DNA of 64,000 bases, taken from an uncultured Latescibacterota bacterium (GTDB lineage: Bacteria > Latescibacterota > UBA2968 > UBA8231). The notes under the pieces are model-generated. The model made no database searches. It saw only the letters and a program-made list of their open reading frames with translations, and had not been told where the DNA came from. Both the position numbers and the translations under genes were made by a program. The stretch spans positions 2,852,001-2,916,000 of the forward strand of contig OY282352.1 of NCBI GenBank assembly GCA_958295495.1, in the 5' to 3' direction. Numbering within the stretch: the stretch's first letter is position 1; the number at the start of each line of letters is the position of its first letter. Positions 1-7,473 of the stretch are shown here, in pieces.

Positions 1-317
1 TCGAATTTCTCGACCATTCGCCGCCGCGTCGTCGCGCTTCGGATGGTCGCGAGAGAAATGTCAGACGGCGTACCCCTTTCCCCGAGGCGCAAAGTAGGTA
101 TGGGTAAGGACGAGAGCAGGCTGGAAAAACCGAAACTCTGCTTTTCTTCTTGGGGAGGCAGAATTTGCACGGTGGCCTCGTATTCCTTGGGCAAGAGGAA
201 GCTGAGGCCACCGGCCAAGACGCATAAGGCCAAGGTGCCGCCGATGATTAGCCATCTGCCTGCGTGTAGTGCCGTTAGCAAATCGATGATGTCGATTTCT
301 TTTTTTTGGGTATTCAT
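1..317 (-). CDS. Wzz-type polysaccharide co-polymerase, N-terminal part (partial)
   Basis: Reading frame open at the window edge: 105 codons from an ATG at 317 preceded by AAGGAG. It starts MNTQKKEIDIIDLLTALHAG, then a hydrophobic segment (roughly residues 22-45, through a glycine-rich GGTLALCVLAGG stretch) and a KEYEATVQILPP motif. That is the usual plan of Wzz/chain-length determinants: a cytoplasmic lead, first membrane helix, then the periplasmic start where the K-Y-x-A-x-x-x-I/L pattern is typical. It lies 27 bp downstream of the SLBB/Wza-like export gene on the same strand, the normal partner of such inner-membrane co-polymerases. Whether a C-terminal tyrosine kinase follows cannot be seen. 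The family assignment rests on the N-terminal pattern and the context. Confidence 0.75.
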   Translation of the reverse strand, partial: MNTQKKEIDIIDLLTALHAGRWLIIGGTLALCVLAGGLSFLLPKEYEATVQILPPQEEKQSFGFSSLLSSLPIPTLRLGERGTPSDISLATIRSATTRRRMVEKF

Positions 318-344
318 AAAGTCGTGCTCCTTGGGATTCTTTGT

Positions 345-2087
345 CTAAAGAGACCGCACCGCGAGTACGAGGGCTAGGATACTAGCGGCGGTGCGGATAG
401 TCTCTTGGGTGAGTGCCCAGTAGTTGATGCGTTCCTTCTGGGGCACCCATATTTCATCGCCAACCTCGACGAGCAGGTCGCCTTCGAGTTTCTCGCGGAC
501 GCCAGTGCGCGCCCGGACTAGGCGGGCATTGCGTTTGTCGGCGTCGTACAAGTACCCGCCGGCCTTGGTTATGTAGTAGCGCACGTCGCGGCCTATCTCG
601 TAGTCGATCAGCCCGGCTCGTTGCACTTGGCCACTGACGCTGACGGTGTGCCGCTGCATGGGAAAAAAGATCACGTCGCCGCTGGCGAGTAGGATGTTCT
701 GCCCCTCGTCGCCATCGACAAACAACCGCTCGAAATCGACCGCGACCCGCCCCTTTTCCTCGCGGGTTTTGGTCTTGAGATAAGCCCGATCCTCGATGTT
801 CATGTAGGTGAGGCCCGCCACCTCGCTCTGTCTTTGTAGCTGCTCTAGCTGCGGGTCGCTCTCGGCCCGGACCCTAGTGCGAATCACTCGGGCGCCAATG
901 AGAGACGCCTCGTCGGTTAGGCCACCGGCCGCTGCCACCACGTCCTTGACACGAGTGACTCCAGGTTCGATGCGGTAGCGGCCTTGGAACCGGACCTCGC
1001 CAGAAATCGCGACCGCGTGCGTGGAGCGCCACAGCGACCGCGCACGGATGAATACCGCGTCGTTAGGGCGTAGCTCAATGTGGCGAATTTTCTCGTAGTC
1101 CAGCTCCTCCAGCGTCTCTTTGTCGCCGCTCAACTCGATGAATTCGGCCTGCTCGGTCCCCTCCTGAAAGCGCCAGAGTTCGGCGCTGATCAGCGGCTTG
1201 GAGCGGCGCAAACCCTTGGCCAATGTCACTAGGTCGCCGAGGGTATCCCCGGGTAGGAACTCGTATTCGCCCTCTTCGTTGACTGCGCCGAAGATGTACA
1301 CCGAATGGTTGCGGAACGAGACGTGGACCACGTCGCCCATGCGCACGTAGGGGTTGTGCGCGAGGTTGCCGGTGGCGAGGAACATGTCGAGGTCCACGCG
1401 CTCGACGGTGCCGTCGTGGTGGAACACCTTGATGGAGCGCCGGCCGGTGTCGCGGTTAGTACCCCGATTCGCGCGCAGGCGCTGCTCACCGACGCCTTGG
1501 CCCTGCAACCGGTCCCTAAAACCGCCGGCCTGCTTGATTATATCCGCAACCCGCGTGGTCGGATGGATAGTGAAGCTGCCCTCGTTGATCACCGCGCCAG
1601 TGACGTATGCCGTAAAGAAGCGCATACTCACGAGCGAGATGCTGATTTCCACGTTGGGATACTTGTTTTGGATTGCGGTCGAGAGGTGCTCTTTGGCCGC
1701 AGTCAGCGACAGGCCCGAAATGTGAAACGAACCGACGGTGGGGATGAGGACATTTCCCTCTGGATCGATCTGCAGCGTGTAGGGCTGGTCGAATTCTCCC
1801 CAGATGTAGAGTTGCAATACGTCGTTGGGACCGACGATGTACGCGTCTGGGTCTATGTCGCGATCTTGACCGATGCGCGTCTTGTCCACGTTTAAGCTGC
1901 CGGGCAGGCGAGCCTTACCGGAGGTCAAATCCTGATTTAGGTCTGGTAGGTCGGCCGCGGAAAGGGCCTGTAGTTTGGCTCCGCCGCCGCCCAGATTGAT
2001 CAAATTTAGACCTTGTTGGGCACTCGCTGGCCCTGCCAGTCCGCAAAAGACGAGGGCGCAAGCAAGGACAAAAATGCTCGTTGGCAT
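345..2087 (-). CDS. SLBB-domain polysaccharide export protein (Wza-like)
   Basis: Protein of 580 aa with a clear signal peptide (residues 1-23, cleavage after ASA). No lipobox cysteine is seen, unlike E. coli Wza. A polysaccharide export domain follows at about residues 80-170 (YIVGPNDVLQLYIWGE at 83-98, then IDPEGNVLIPTVG), and then several SLBB-type units with the hallmark G.V...G.Y...P..TV.D...AGG pattern (for example about 160-190 and in the second half). The extreme C-terminus is a hydrophobic stretch that could be a membrane helix. The role is an outer-membrane/periplasmic channel for capsule or exopolysaccharide export, working with the co-polymerase encoded just downstream. Start chosen at the ATG preceded by AGGAGG. 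Confidence 0.9.
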   Translation of the reverse strand: MPTSIFVLACALVFCGLAGPASAQQGLNLINLGGGGAKLQALSAADLPDLNQDLTSGKARLPGSLNVDKTRIGQDRDIDPDAYIVGPNDVLQLYIWGEFDQPYTLQIDPEGNVLIPTVGSFHISGLSLTAAKEHLSTAIQNKYPNVEISISLVSMRFFTAYVTGAVINEGSFTIHPTTRVADIIKQAGGFRDRLQGQGVGEQRLRANRGTNRDTGRRSIKVFHHDGTVERVDLDMFLATGNLAHNPYVRMGDVVHVSFRNHSVYIFGAVNEEGEYEFLPGDTLGDLVTLAKGLRRSKPLISAELWRFQEGTEQAEFIELSGDKETLEELDYEKIRHIELRPNDAVFIRARSLWRSTHAVAISGEVRFQGRYRIEPGVTRVKDVVAAAGGLTDEASLIGARVIRTRVRAESDPQLEQLQRQSEVAGLTYMNIEDRAYLKTKTREEKGRVAVDFERLFVDGDEGQNILLASGDVIFFPMQRHTVSVSGQVQRAGLIDYEIGRDVRYYITKAGGYLYDADKRNARLVRARTGVREKLEGDLLVEVGDEIWVPQKERINYWALTQETIRTAASILALVLAVRSL

Positions 2088-2099
2088 AGTTCCTCCTAG

Positions 2100-2197
2100 T
2101 TAGTGGTTAGTGGTTAGTGGTTAGTGGTTGGCGGGTAGTCCTCCACCGTCCCACTCCCAAGGGCGGATTGGGACCGGTCACTGGCCACTGGCCACTG
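2100..2197. repeat. short-unit tandem repeats between tatD and the SLBB gene
   Basis: Four perfect copies of the 7-mer TTAGTGG run from 2100 to 2127. About 50 bp further on, at 2177-2197, lie three copies of a related CACTGGC unit. Both arrays are in the 113-bp gap between the tatD stop and the SLBB start. The spacing is too short for CRISPR. They look like slippage-prone simple repeats in the upstream region of the export operon. Confidence 0.8.
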
Positions 2198-2200
2198 TTT

Positions 2201-2950
2201 TCACGGCAGTTTGCCCAAATAACGCGCCCAATTGGCTGTGGCCTCCTCCGCGGTGAACCCGATGAGTTCGGCTAGTTTGGCGGCGACTGCTGCCACCCGC
2301 GCCGGATGGCCCACAGCCCCGTTGATGGGCACGGGCGCGTCCGTTTCCAACAGCAGCAACTTGCGGTCCAGCTCCGCGACCACGGCTTGGGTCTGCGGGT
2401 CGGACAGGACGGACGGACCAACGGAGACGTAAATGTGCTCCGCACGGCAGATCCGCACGAGTTTTTTGGACTGGGTGAACCAGTGTAGCTGGGCGTTGAG
2501 CTGGGTGCGGCGGCGAAATTCCACGGCCCGCTCCAAGGTCTGCCGCTGGGCGCGGCGCGAGTGCAGGTTGATCGGCTTGCCGCACTGTGCTGCGAGGTCG
2601 AGCTGCTGCGCGAGGACGTCCTGCTGCTGGGCCTGCTGCGCCGGGCTGGCCGCCCATTTGTAGTCGAGCCCGACCTCGCCGAGGACATCGGCCTCGGGCA
2701 GATGCGCGGCTAGGTAGGCGAGCGCGTCTGCGAGCTCTGCGTCTGTGGCTTGGGTGACCCATGCTGGATGCAGGCCCAGCCCGGCCAGCACTTGGCTTGG
2801 GTGCCGCCGCTTGAGTGCGAGCACTGCGCGCATAGAGCGGGCACTCTCGCTGACGGCCACGACCTGCCCCACCCCGGCTTGGGCGGCTGCGGCGAGGACG
2901 GCGTCGGCGTCGGCGAATTGGTCGAGATGGCAGTGGCTATCGACCAGCAT
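2201..2950 (-). CDS. tatD: TatD-family metal-dependent hydrolase
   Basis: Protein of 249 aa, normal length for TatD/YcfH nucleases. Metal-ligand motifs are in place: D-S-H-C-H at 4-8 (H6, H8), GEVGLDYK with E92, an INLHSR histidine, and LLLETDAP near residue 200. The family comprises TIM-barrel Mg/Mn-dependent phosphoesterases acting on DNA or RNA ends, or on D-aminoacyl-tRNA. The ATG directly abuts the argC stop (TAG-ATG), so it is the last gene of a translationally coupled operon reaching back to 7425. One departure from many TatD proteins is QLHWFT where CxHCFSG is common. Confidence 0.88.
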   Translation of the reverse strand: MLVDSHCHLDQFADADAVLAAAAQAGVGQVVAVSESARSMRAVLALKRRHPSQVLAGLGLHPAWVTQATDAELADALAYLAAHLPEADVLGEVGLDYKWAASPAQQAQQQDVLAQQLDLAAQCGKPINLHSRRAQRQTLERAVEFRRRTQLNAQLHWFTQSKKLVRICRAEHIYVSVGPSVLSDPQTQAVVAELDRKLLLLETDAPVPINGAVGHPARVAAVAAKLAELIGFTAEEATANWARYLGKLP

Positions 2951-3898
2951 CTAGCCCAGCCCTGCGGTTTCGTCGCAGCCGAGCATCAAGTTGAGGCATT
3001 GCACGGCATTGCCCGACGCCCCTTTGCCGAGGTTGTCGAGCCGCCCGACCAAAACCAATCCTCGCTCCGAGTCGCCCCAGACCGATAGCTCGACGAAGTT
3101 GGTATGGCTCAACCCGGTTAGGTCGAGGAACTTGCCGTCGCGCAGGACAGGGTCTTGCGGCGCGATCACCTCGACAAAGGGACAGTCTGCGTAGTACTCG
3201 CGCCAGACCTCGTACACTGCTGCGCGATTGACGTGGGGACGGGCGAAAAATTCCGTGGGCAGCGGCGTACTGACGACCATGCCGCAGAACGAATGATCGA
3301 CGGCCGGCACAAAGAGCGGCTGCTTTTCGCACCCGCTGAATTTCCACATCTCGGGCAAGTGCTTGTGCGCGCCGTCGAGGCCGTACAGGCAGAAAGGCTT
3401 GTGGTCGCCCTCTCCTTCGTATTCGGCGATCATCTGACGCCCTCCGCCGGAATAGCCGGACACCGCATGGATGGCCAGCGGCGCGGTGGGCAGGAGCAGC
3501 CCCTGCGAGATGAGGGGCCGCACGGCGAGGATGAAGCCGACGGGATAACAACCGCAATTGGCGACTCGCTGTGCGCGGCGAATTTGTTCTTTGTGCGCGG
3601 GTGAAATCTCGGGCAGCCCATAGACCCATTCGGCGTGGACCCGCCGCGCCGTGCTCGTGTCGATGACCTTGGTCTGCGGGTTGTCGAGCAAGGCGAGGGC
3701 CTCGGTTGCCGCATCGTCGGGCAGGCAGAGCACGCACAAGTCCGCTCGGTTGAGAAACTCGGCCCGCACGCGCTGCTCCCGGCGCTGCGCCGGTGGAATG
3801 AGCAACACCTCCACATCCTCGCGCCCGGCTAGCATCTGGCGAATGCGCAGCCCGGTCGTGCCCTCTTGGCCGTCTAGGTAGATCGCAGGTTTTTTCAT
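2951..3898 (-). CDS. argC: N-acetyl-gamma-glutamyl-phosphate reductase, short type
   Basis: Protein of 315 aa. It starts with an NAD(P)-binding segment (IYLDGQEGTTGLRIRQ) and contains the catalytic motif ANCGCYPV, where C117 lines up with the active cysteine of the NPGCYPT motif. A glycine-rich SGYSGGGR follows. Length and the GQEGTTG start match the shorter ArgC type (ArgC2) rather than the 340-residue type. It catalyses the third step of arginine/ornithine biosynthesis. It is tightly packed between a glycosyltransferase (6 bp upstream) and tatD (no gap). No other arginine gene is in the window, so the link to its neighbours is transcriptional rather than by pathway. Confidence 0.92.
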   Translation of the reverse strand: MKKPAIYLDGQEGTTGLRIRQMLAGREDVEVLLIPPAQRREQRVRAEFLNRADLCVLCLPDDAATEALALLDNPQTKVIDTSTARRVHAEWVYGLPEISPAHKEQIRRAQRVANCGCYPVGFILAVRPLISQGLLLPTAPLAIHAVSGYSGGGRQMIAEYEGEGDHKPFCLYGLDGAHKHLPEMWKFSGCEKQPLFVPAVDHSFCGMVVSTPLPTEFFARPHVNRAAVYEVWREYYADCPFVEVIAPQDPVLRDGKFLDLTGLSHTNFVELSVWGDSERGLVLVGRLDNLGKGASGNAVQCLNLMLGCDETAGLG

Positions 3899-3904
3899 CT
3901 GGAA

Positions 3905-4861
3905 TTATTGTTTGCTCGTATCGCGCAATTCCAATTTCTTGACCCGCTGCAACGCATCTTCGAGCAAATCCCTATTGGTGGCGATCAAATCGGCTATGAC
4001 GCCGGTGAGAAACATCTGAAACCCGGCCAACAGCAGAATCGCCGCCAAAATCAGCGACTGCACGTGCAGCCCCCCTTCGTCGGTAAAAAAGAAGAAGTAG
4101 AGAAAGCGCACGCCGAGACAAAAGCCCGCGACAAAGGTCAAAATGCCGCACAGGGCGAATATCTTGAGCGCGGCATAGCGCGCATAGGTGCGCAAACTGA
4201 TTTCCCCGGACTTGAAGACGAACTTGCCGATGTTGGAAAAGAGGCGCGACTCGCGCGTCTTGGGGTTGGTGCGGATCGCGACAGAAGCCACGGCCAAGTT
4301 CCTGTATCCGGCCTCGATCACGTGCTCGGCCGTGTGGTCGAAATTGGTAAAGGTCGAAAGCTGGAGCGCGCACTCGCGGCTAAAGGCGCGGAAGCCGCTG
4401 GCCACATCCGGCACCTGTAAGCCGGCGAGGCGGCTAATCACCCGGCTGCCCAAACCCTGTAGGCAGCGCTTGAGGAAGGAGAAATGGGCAATGGCCTGCG
4501 GCTGCCGGTCGCCGATGACCATGTCGGCCCGGCCGCCGAGGATGGGCGCGACTAACTTGCCGATATCGCCGCCGCAGTACTGGTTGTCGCCGTCGGTATT
4601 GACGATGATGTCGGCCCCCAGCCGCAGACAAGCGTCAAAACCGGCCTTAAAGGCTTGGCCTAGCCCCCGGTTGTGGGGGAAGCGAATTACGTGATCTGCG
4701 CCGCACTCGCGCGCCACCTCGCTGGTGAGGTCGTTGGAGCCGTCGTCGATGACCAAAATTTCGACTTGGTCGATGCCAGGTATTTGGCGCGGGATGTCGC
4801 GGATTACAGCGGGCAGGGTCTGTTCTTCGTCAAAGCAGGGAATCTGCACGATTAACTTCAT
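3905..4861 (-). CDS. family 2 glycosyltransferase with C-terminal membrane helices (DPM1-like)
   Basis: Protein of 318 aa. GT-A fold signatures are IPCFDEEQTLP at the N-terminus, the IDDGSNDLT motif (D39, D40) and the TDGDNQY metal-binding motif (D90, D92), followed by a GDR motif. Two hydrophobic helices near residues 230-255 and 265-290 anchor the C-terminus. This is the layout of bacterial dolichyl/polyprenyl-phosphate hexose synthases that feed sugar donors to GT-C transferases. Several GT-C-like proteins lie at 14.6-25.9 kb and could be acceptors of its product, but that link is inference. The gene directly follows the reductase, whose stop is at 4862. Confidence 0.88.
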   Translation of the reverse strand: MKLIVQIPCFDEEQTLPAVIRDIPRQIPGIDQVEILVIDDGSNDLTSEVARECGADHVIRFPHNRGLGQAFKAGFDACLRLGADIIVNTDGDNQYCGGDIGKLVAPILGGRADMVIGDRQPQAIAHFSFLKRCLQGLGSRVISRLAGLQVPDVASGFRAFSRECALQLSTFTNFDHTAEHVIEAGYRNLAVASVAIRTNPKTRESRLFSNIGKFVFKSGEISLRTYARYAALKIFALCGILTFVAGFCLGVRFLYFFFFTDEGGLHVQSLILAAILLLAGFQMFLTGVIADLIATNRDLLEDALQRVKKLELRDTSKQ

Positions 4862-5749
4862 TCACCCCCAGCTTTCCTGCCGAATCTGATTTTTGTCCAA
4901 CCCGTGTGCGCGCAAGAGTGCGACCATGTTTTCGACGAAGCGCGGCTCCGGGGCTTCGCCCTTGGCCCGGGCCGCCCGGCGCTCGTAGGGCGTGATGCCC
5001 GGGCCGCAGCTATAGGCCAGCACCTTGGAGGGGTCGGGCGCGACTTCGCGCAAGAGCTCCTCGGAGATGCGCTCGTTGCGGGCGCCGCGGATGCCGGCTG
5101 GGTCCTCGCGGGTGATGCAGTGGATCACGTCGAGTTGGTCGGGATACTGCGTCCGCAGCACCTCGAATTCCTCGTAGTAAATGATGTCGTGGCGCGTCTT
5201 GTTGCTAAACAGCAAAGTGTGCCGGAGCGGGTCGTTGCGGTGCAGGCTCTCCTTGATCAGGCTCCGGTTGGGCACGATGCCGCTGCCAGCGCACACGTGG
5301 AGAATGTGAGCGGTGCGCTCGCAGACATCGGCGGGAAAGGTGTACGCCCCGGTAAAACCGCTGATGACCAGCCGCCGGCCCTCTTGGACGTAGTACGTCA
5401 AAAGCGGCGACAGCAGCGGTGGGTACGGGGTCTGGCCGCTCTCGTAGCGCTCCTCTTTGATCGTGATGGCGAGGTGCTGCTCGTGCGGTGCAGAGGCCAT
5501 GGAATAGGCCCGCGGCTTTTCCCGCTGCCCCTTTTGATCTTCTAGATAGGCGGTGAAGTGCTCCAGTTCGCCGAACTGATGGGGATCAATGGTGCAGAAG
5601 TGGCCGGCCTCGTATTTGACCGGTTCGTCGCCGGCGGACATAAAGAGCGTGGTGGTGTCTGGGGTGTCGCGGCGCACGTGGACGACCTCCACCTCCACCT
5701 CCCGCACTCTCCGCCGTGGCCTGCGCGCTGTTTGCGCTGAGGTGCTCAT
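4862..5749 (-). CDS. FAD/NAD(P)-binding oxidoreductase (ferredoxin reductase-like)
   Basis: Protein of 295 aa with the ferredoxin-NADP reductase fold. R80-AYSMAS-86 is the FAD-binding RxYSxxS motif, HVCAGSGIVP is the NAD(P) pyrophosphate loop, and YSCGPG is the C-terminal nicotinamide-site motif. There is no 2Fe-2S domain: the N-terminus is a short basic tail and the C-terminus ends in a helix. It resembles the reductase parts of oxygenase systems (BoxA-like, ketosteroid hydroxylase reductases). Partner and substrate are unknown. It starts 1 bp after the end of the upstream selenoprotein frame, which supports that longer frame being real. Confidence 0.8.
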   Translation of the reverse strand: MSTSAQTARRPRRRVREVEVEVVHVRRDTPDTTTLFMSAGDEPVKYEAGHFCTIDPHQFGELEHFTAYLEDQKGQREKPRAYSMASAPHEQHLAITIKEERYESGQTPYPPLLSPLLTYYVQEGRRLVISGFTGAYTFPADVCERTAHILHVCAGSGIVPNRSLIKESLHRNDPLRHTLLFSNKTRHDIIYYEEFEVLRTQYPDQLDVIHCITREDPAGIRGARNERISEELLREVAPDPSKVLAYSCGPGITPYERRAARAKGEAPEPRFVENMVALLRAHGLDKNQIRQESWG

Positions 5750-5750
5750 G

Positions 5751-6017
5751 CTAGTGCTTTCCGGCCAAGTGTGCCTTCATCGCTGCAATCAGTGCATCGT
5801 CGTCGTCGGACGCGGCCACCATCTCCGCGAATGCTGCGGCTGTCAGCTCCACTTCCTCCAGGAAGTGCTCGTCGGCCGGTCAGGGAAATACGTAGTCGCC
5901 GATGCGTTGCTGCTGGTGCGCTCGCGCCTTGTCGGCTATGCGCGCCAGCCAGGGAATATCGCCGATGATCATACCCCGGGCCCGGGGCTTAAAGTCGAGC
6001 GCGTTCCACTCGCTCAT
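5751..6017 (-). CDS. DUF5069-like small protein with in-frame TGA, probable selenoprotein
   Basis: ATG at 6017 overlaps the upstream kinase stop (ATGA). Forty-five codons read MSEWNALDFKPRARG through IPWLARIADKARA to GDYVFP, then TGA at 5882-5880. The same frame continues for 42 codons (PADEHFLEEVELTAAAFAEM and on) to a TAG at 5753-5751, 1 bp before the next gene. The WLARxxDKxRA, GDY and C-P-x-D-x-x-FL pattern is that of DUF5069 proteins as I recall them, in which the position taken here by TGA is a cysteine. A 7-bp hairpin follows the TGA at the proper SECIS distance. Every other junction in this operon overlaps or has a gap of at most 6 bp, so stopping at the TGA would leave a lone 130-bp gap. 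The alternative is a nonsense mutation of a Cys codon. Function of the family is unknown. Predicted length is 88 aa with Sec46. Confidence 0.72.
5850..5867 (-). promoter_or_regulatory. SECIS-like hairpin of the DUF5069-like selenoprotein
   Basis: On the coding strand a perfect 7-bp stem CACTTCC/GGAAGTG closes a TGGA tetraloop. The loop starts 20 nt after the TGA (19 nt between). This fits the published bacterial SECIS rules: apical loop about 16-37 nt after UGA, short loop, and a G within its first two bases. It lies inside the coding sequence, as bacterial SECIS elements do. Confidence 0.65.
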
Positions 6018-7051
6018 AGAGTACCTCCGCGTGGTGATAAACAAAACTGCAATCGGCCCCTGAACTCGGCCGCGCTTGGATCGGTGCTCAGGCTCTCGGC
6101 CAACATGGCCGCGCATTGCCGCAGCCGTACATGGGGCCTCTTCCAGCGTTGGCGCAGGGCCAGCGCGTGCGGCTCGCCGCTGAGGGCGGCGCACAACAGG
6201 GCCGCGCTGTTGAGGAGAAAAAAAATTCGGTGATAATCGAGTGCCCGTGCGCCATCGCTGCGCCCGGATACCTCGGCGTACAAACGCGCTGCGGGCGCGT
6301 CCAGCAGCGAGCAGATGCGCCCGTCCTGCCGGCCGCTACCCATACTAGTAGTATACTGCGTCAAGCGCCGTTCCGTCCAGTCCCAACCAATTTTGGCAAA
6401 TTCGAGGAAGTAAACGCGCGTTCCCCCCGGCTCGACGACTGCGTTGTGCGCGTTGTAATCCACGCTGCCCAACGCGGCCGGCCGCGCCGCTAGCCAATCG
6501 TGCATGGCCTCGAGCAGCGGCGACAGCCCAAGGTCCAAGGGCCGCTGGAGATGGCTGCATAGCTGCTTAATGCCAACGTGCGCCCGCGCTCCCGCCTCGT
6601 CCCAGGCGGCGGCAAGAGACGGGTGGTTGGCGCTCGGTACTACCCTCGGCTCTAGCTGGTCGGCGCGTTGGGCGCACGTACGCTCAATGGCGCACAGCCC
6701 GCGTATAGCCTGCATCGTCGGCACTTGGTCCCCGTCCTGAATGGCGTCGTCGAGGGTGCGTGCGCCGACCCATTGCAAGAAGATGTAGTGCGCCTCCTGA
6801 TCGATACCCAGCACGACCGGCACCGGACAACCCGCTGTGTGCAAGAAGCCGAGTACGTCGCGCTCGACCTCCAACAGGTCGTAAGCCGTACCCTGCGTTA
6901 GCCGCCCGAAGAGCTGATGCTTAACCACGACCTTGCGGCCGTCTGCGTCCTCGACGCACCAGACTCCTGCGGCGAGCGGAGCGATCGCGCGGACGGGCGG
7001 CTGCCCAGCGCGCAAGTAGGCTGCGGTCGCCGCGTGGTCGGCGAGGCTCAT
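6014..7051 (-). CDS. APH/protein-kinase-fold phosphotransferase
   Basis: Protein of 345 aa with the aminoglycoside phosphotransferase/homoserine kinase layout. The N-lobe has a lysine-bearing strand (RKVVVKHQLF), then GCPVPVVLGID and an IFLQWVGARTLDD hinge. The C-lobe has GSVDYNAHNAVV in place of the usual HGDxxxxN catalytic loop (D present, first His absent) and VYFLEFAKIGWDW where an I-D-[FW]-E/D motif is normal. The catalytic loop is therefore atypical. It may still phosphorylate a small molecule, or be divergent. Both ends overlap neighbours by 4 bp (ATGA), so it is coupled to the lectin-like and selenoprotein genes. Substrate unknown. Confidence 0.65.
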   Translation of the reverse strand: MSLADHAATAAYLRAGQPPVRAIAPLAAGVWCVEDADGRKVVVKHQLFGRLTQGTAYDLLEVERDVLGFLHTAGCPVPVVLGIDQEAHYIFLQWVGARTLDDAIQDGDQVPTMQAIRGLCAIERTCAQRADQLEPRVVPSANHPSLAAAWDEAGARAHVGIKQLCSHLQRPLDLGLSPLLEAMHDWLAARPAALGSVDYNAHNAVVEPGGTRVYFLEFAKIGWDWTERRLTQYTTSMGSGRQDGRICSLLDAPAARLYAEVSGRSDGARALDYHRIFFLLNSAALLCAALSGEPHALALRQRWKRPHVRLRQCAAMLAESLSTDPSAAEFRGRLQFCLSPRGGTL

Positions 7052-7425
7052 GGTTGGCTAAAGACGATGATTTGGGCGACGATTTTGCCAGCTTGGTTGT
7101 TGAAGCTCGGGTTTTCGTTCATGGCCAAATGCAGGATGCCGGCGCGGTCGGCGATAAAGTCGCAGCGGCTGCCCACGGCCAATATCGGCCCGTTGTCGCC
7201 AATGCGGGCCACGAGTGCGCCGACATTGGCCCCCGGCAGTAAGTACCCCGAGTCTGCGGGCAGGTTGTACACGCCATCGGCGCCGCACCACGCGATTTGG
7301 TTGCGCAGGTCCGGCGACCAAGTTTCCTCGGCATCCACGACGACCCGCTGGCCGTTCTCTAGCCGGATCAAGCTGTCTTGCCATTGCGGACTAGGCCGCA
7401 CCGTACGCATAATTGTTACAGCCAC
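7048..7425 (-). CDS. LecA/PA-IL-like carbohydrate-binding protein
   Basis: Protein of 125 aa, GTG start with AGAAGG just upstream. The pattern V.A...W...D....A.G.....LP, then PGANVGALVARIGD and a late LHLAMNEN...NNQAGKIVAQI is that of the PA-IL-like beta-sandwich that binds galactosides with calcium in Pseudomonas LecA. Here the whole protein is one such domain with no signal peptide. It heads the seven-gene operon. It could be a soluble lectin or a sugar-sensing domain. Calcium ligands cannot be confirmed without alignment. Confidence 0.6.
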   Translation of the reverse strand: MAVTIMRTVRPSPQWQDSLIRLENGQRVVVDAEETWSPDLRNQIAWCGADGVYNLPADSGYLLPGANVGALVARIGDNGPILAVGSRCDFIADRAGILHLAMNENPSFNNQAGKIVAQIIVFSQP

Positions 7426-7473
7426 AGCACCTTCTCGCTAGTCAATTTAGTTAGAGTGCGTATTGCGATTTCA

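Noticed and set aside
2100..2197. CRISPR-like array
   Set aside because: Units are 7 bp and contiguous, with no spacers.
6014..7051. Aminoglycoside resistance gene
   Set aside because: The fold fits, but the catalytic loop lacks the usual histidine and the operon context is not resistance-related.
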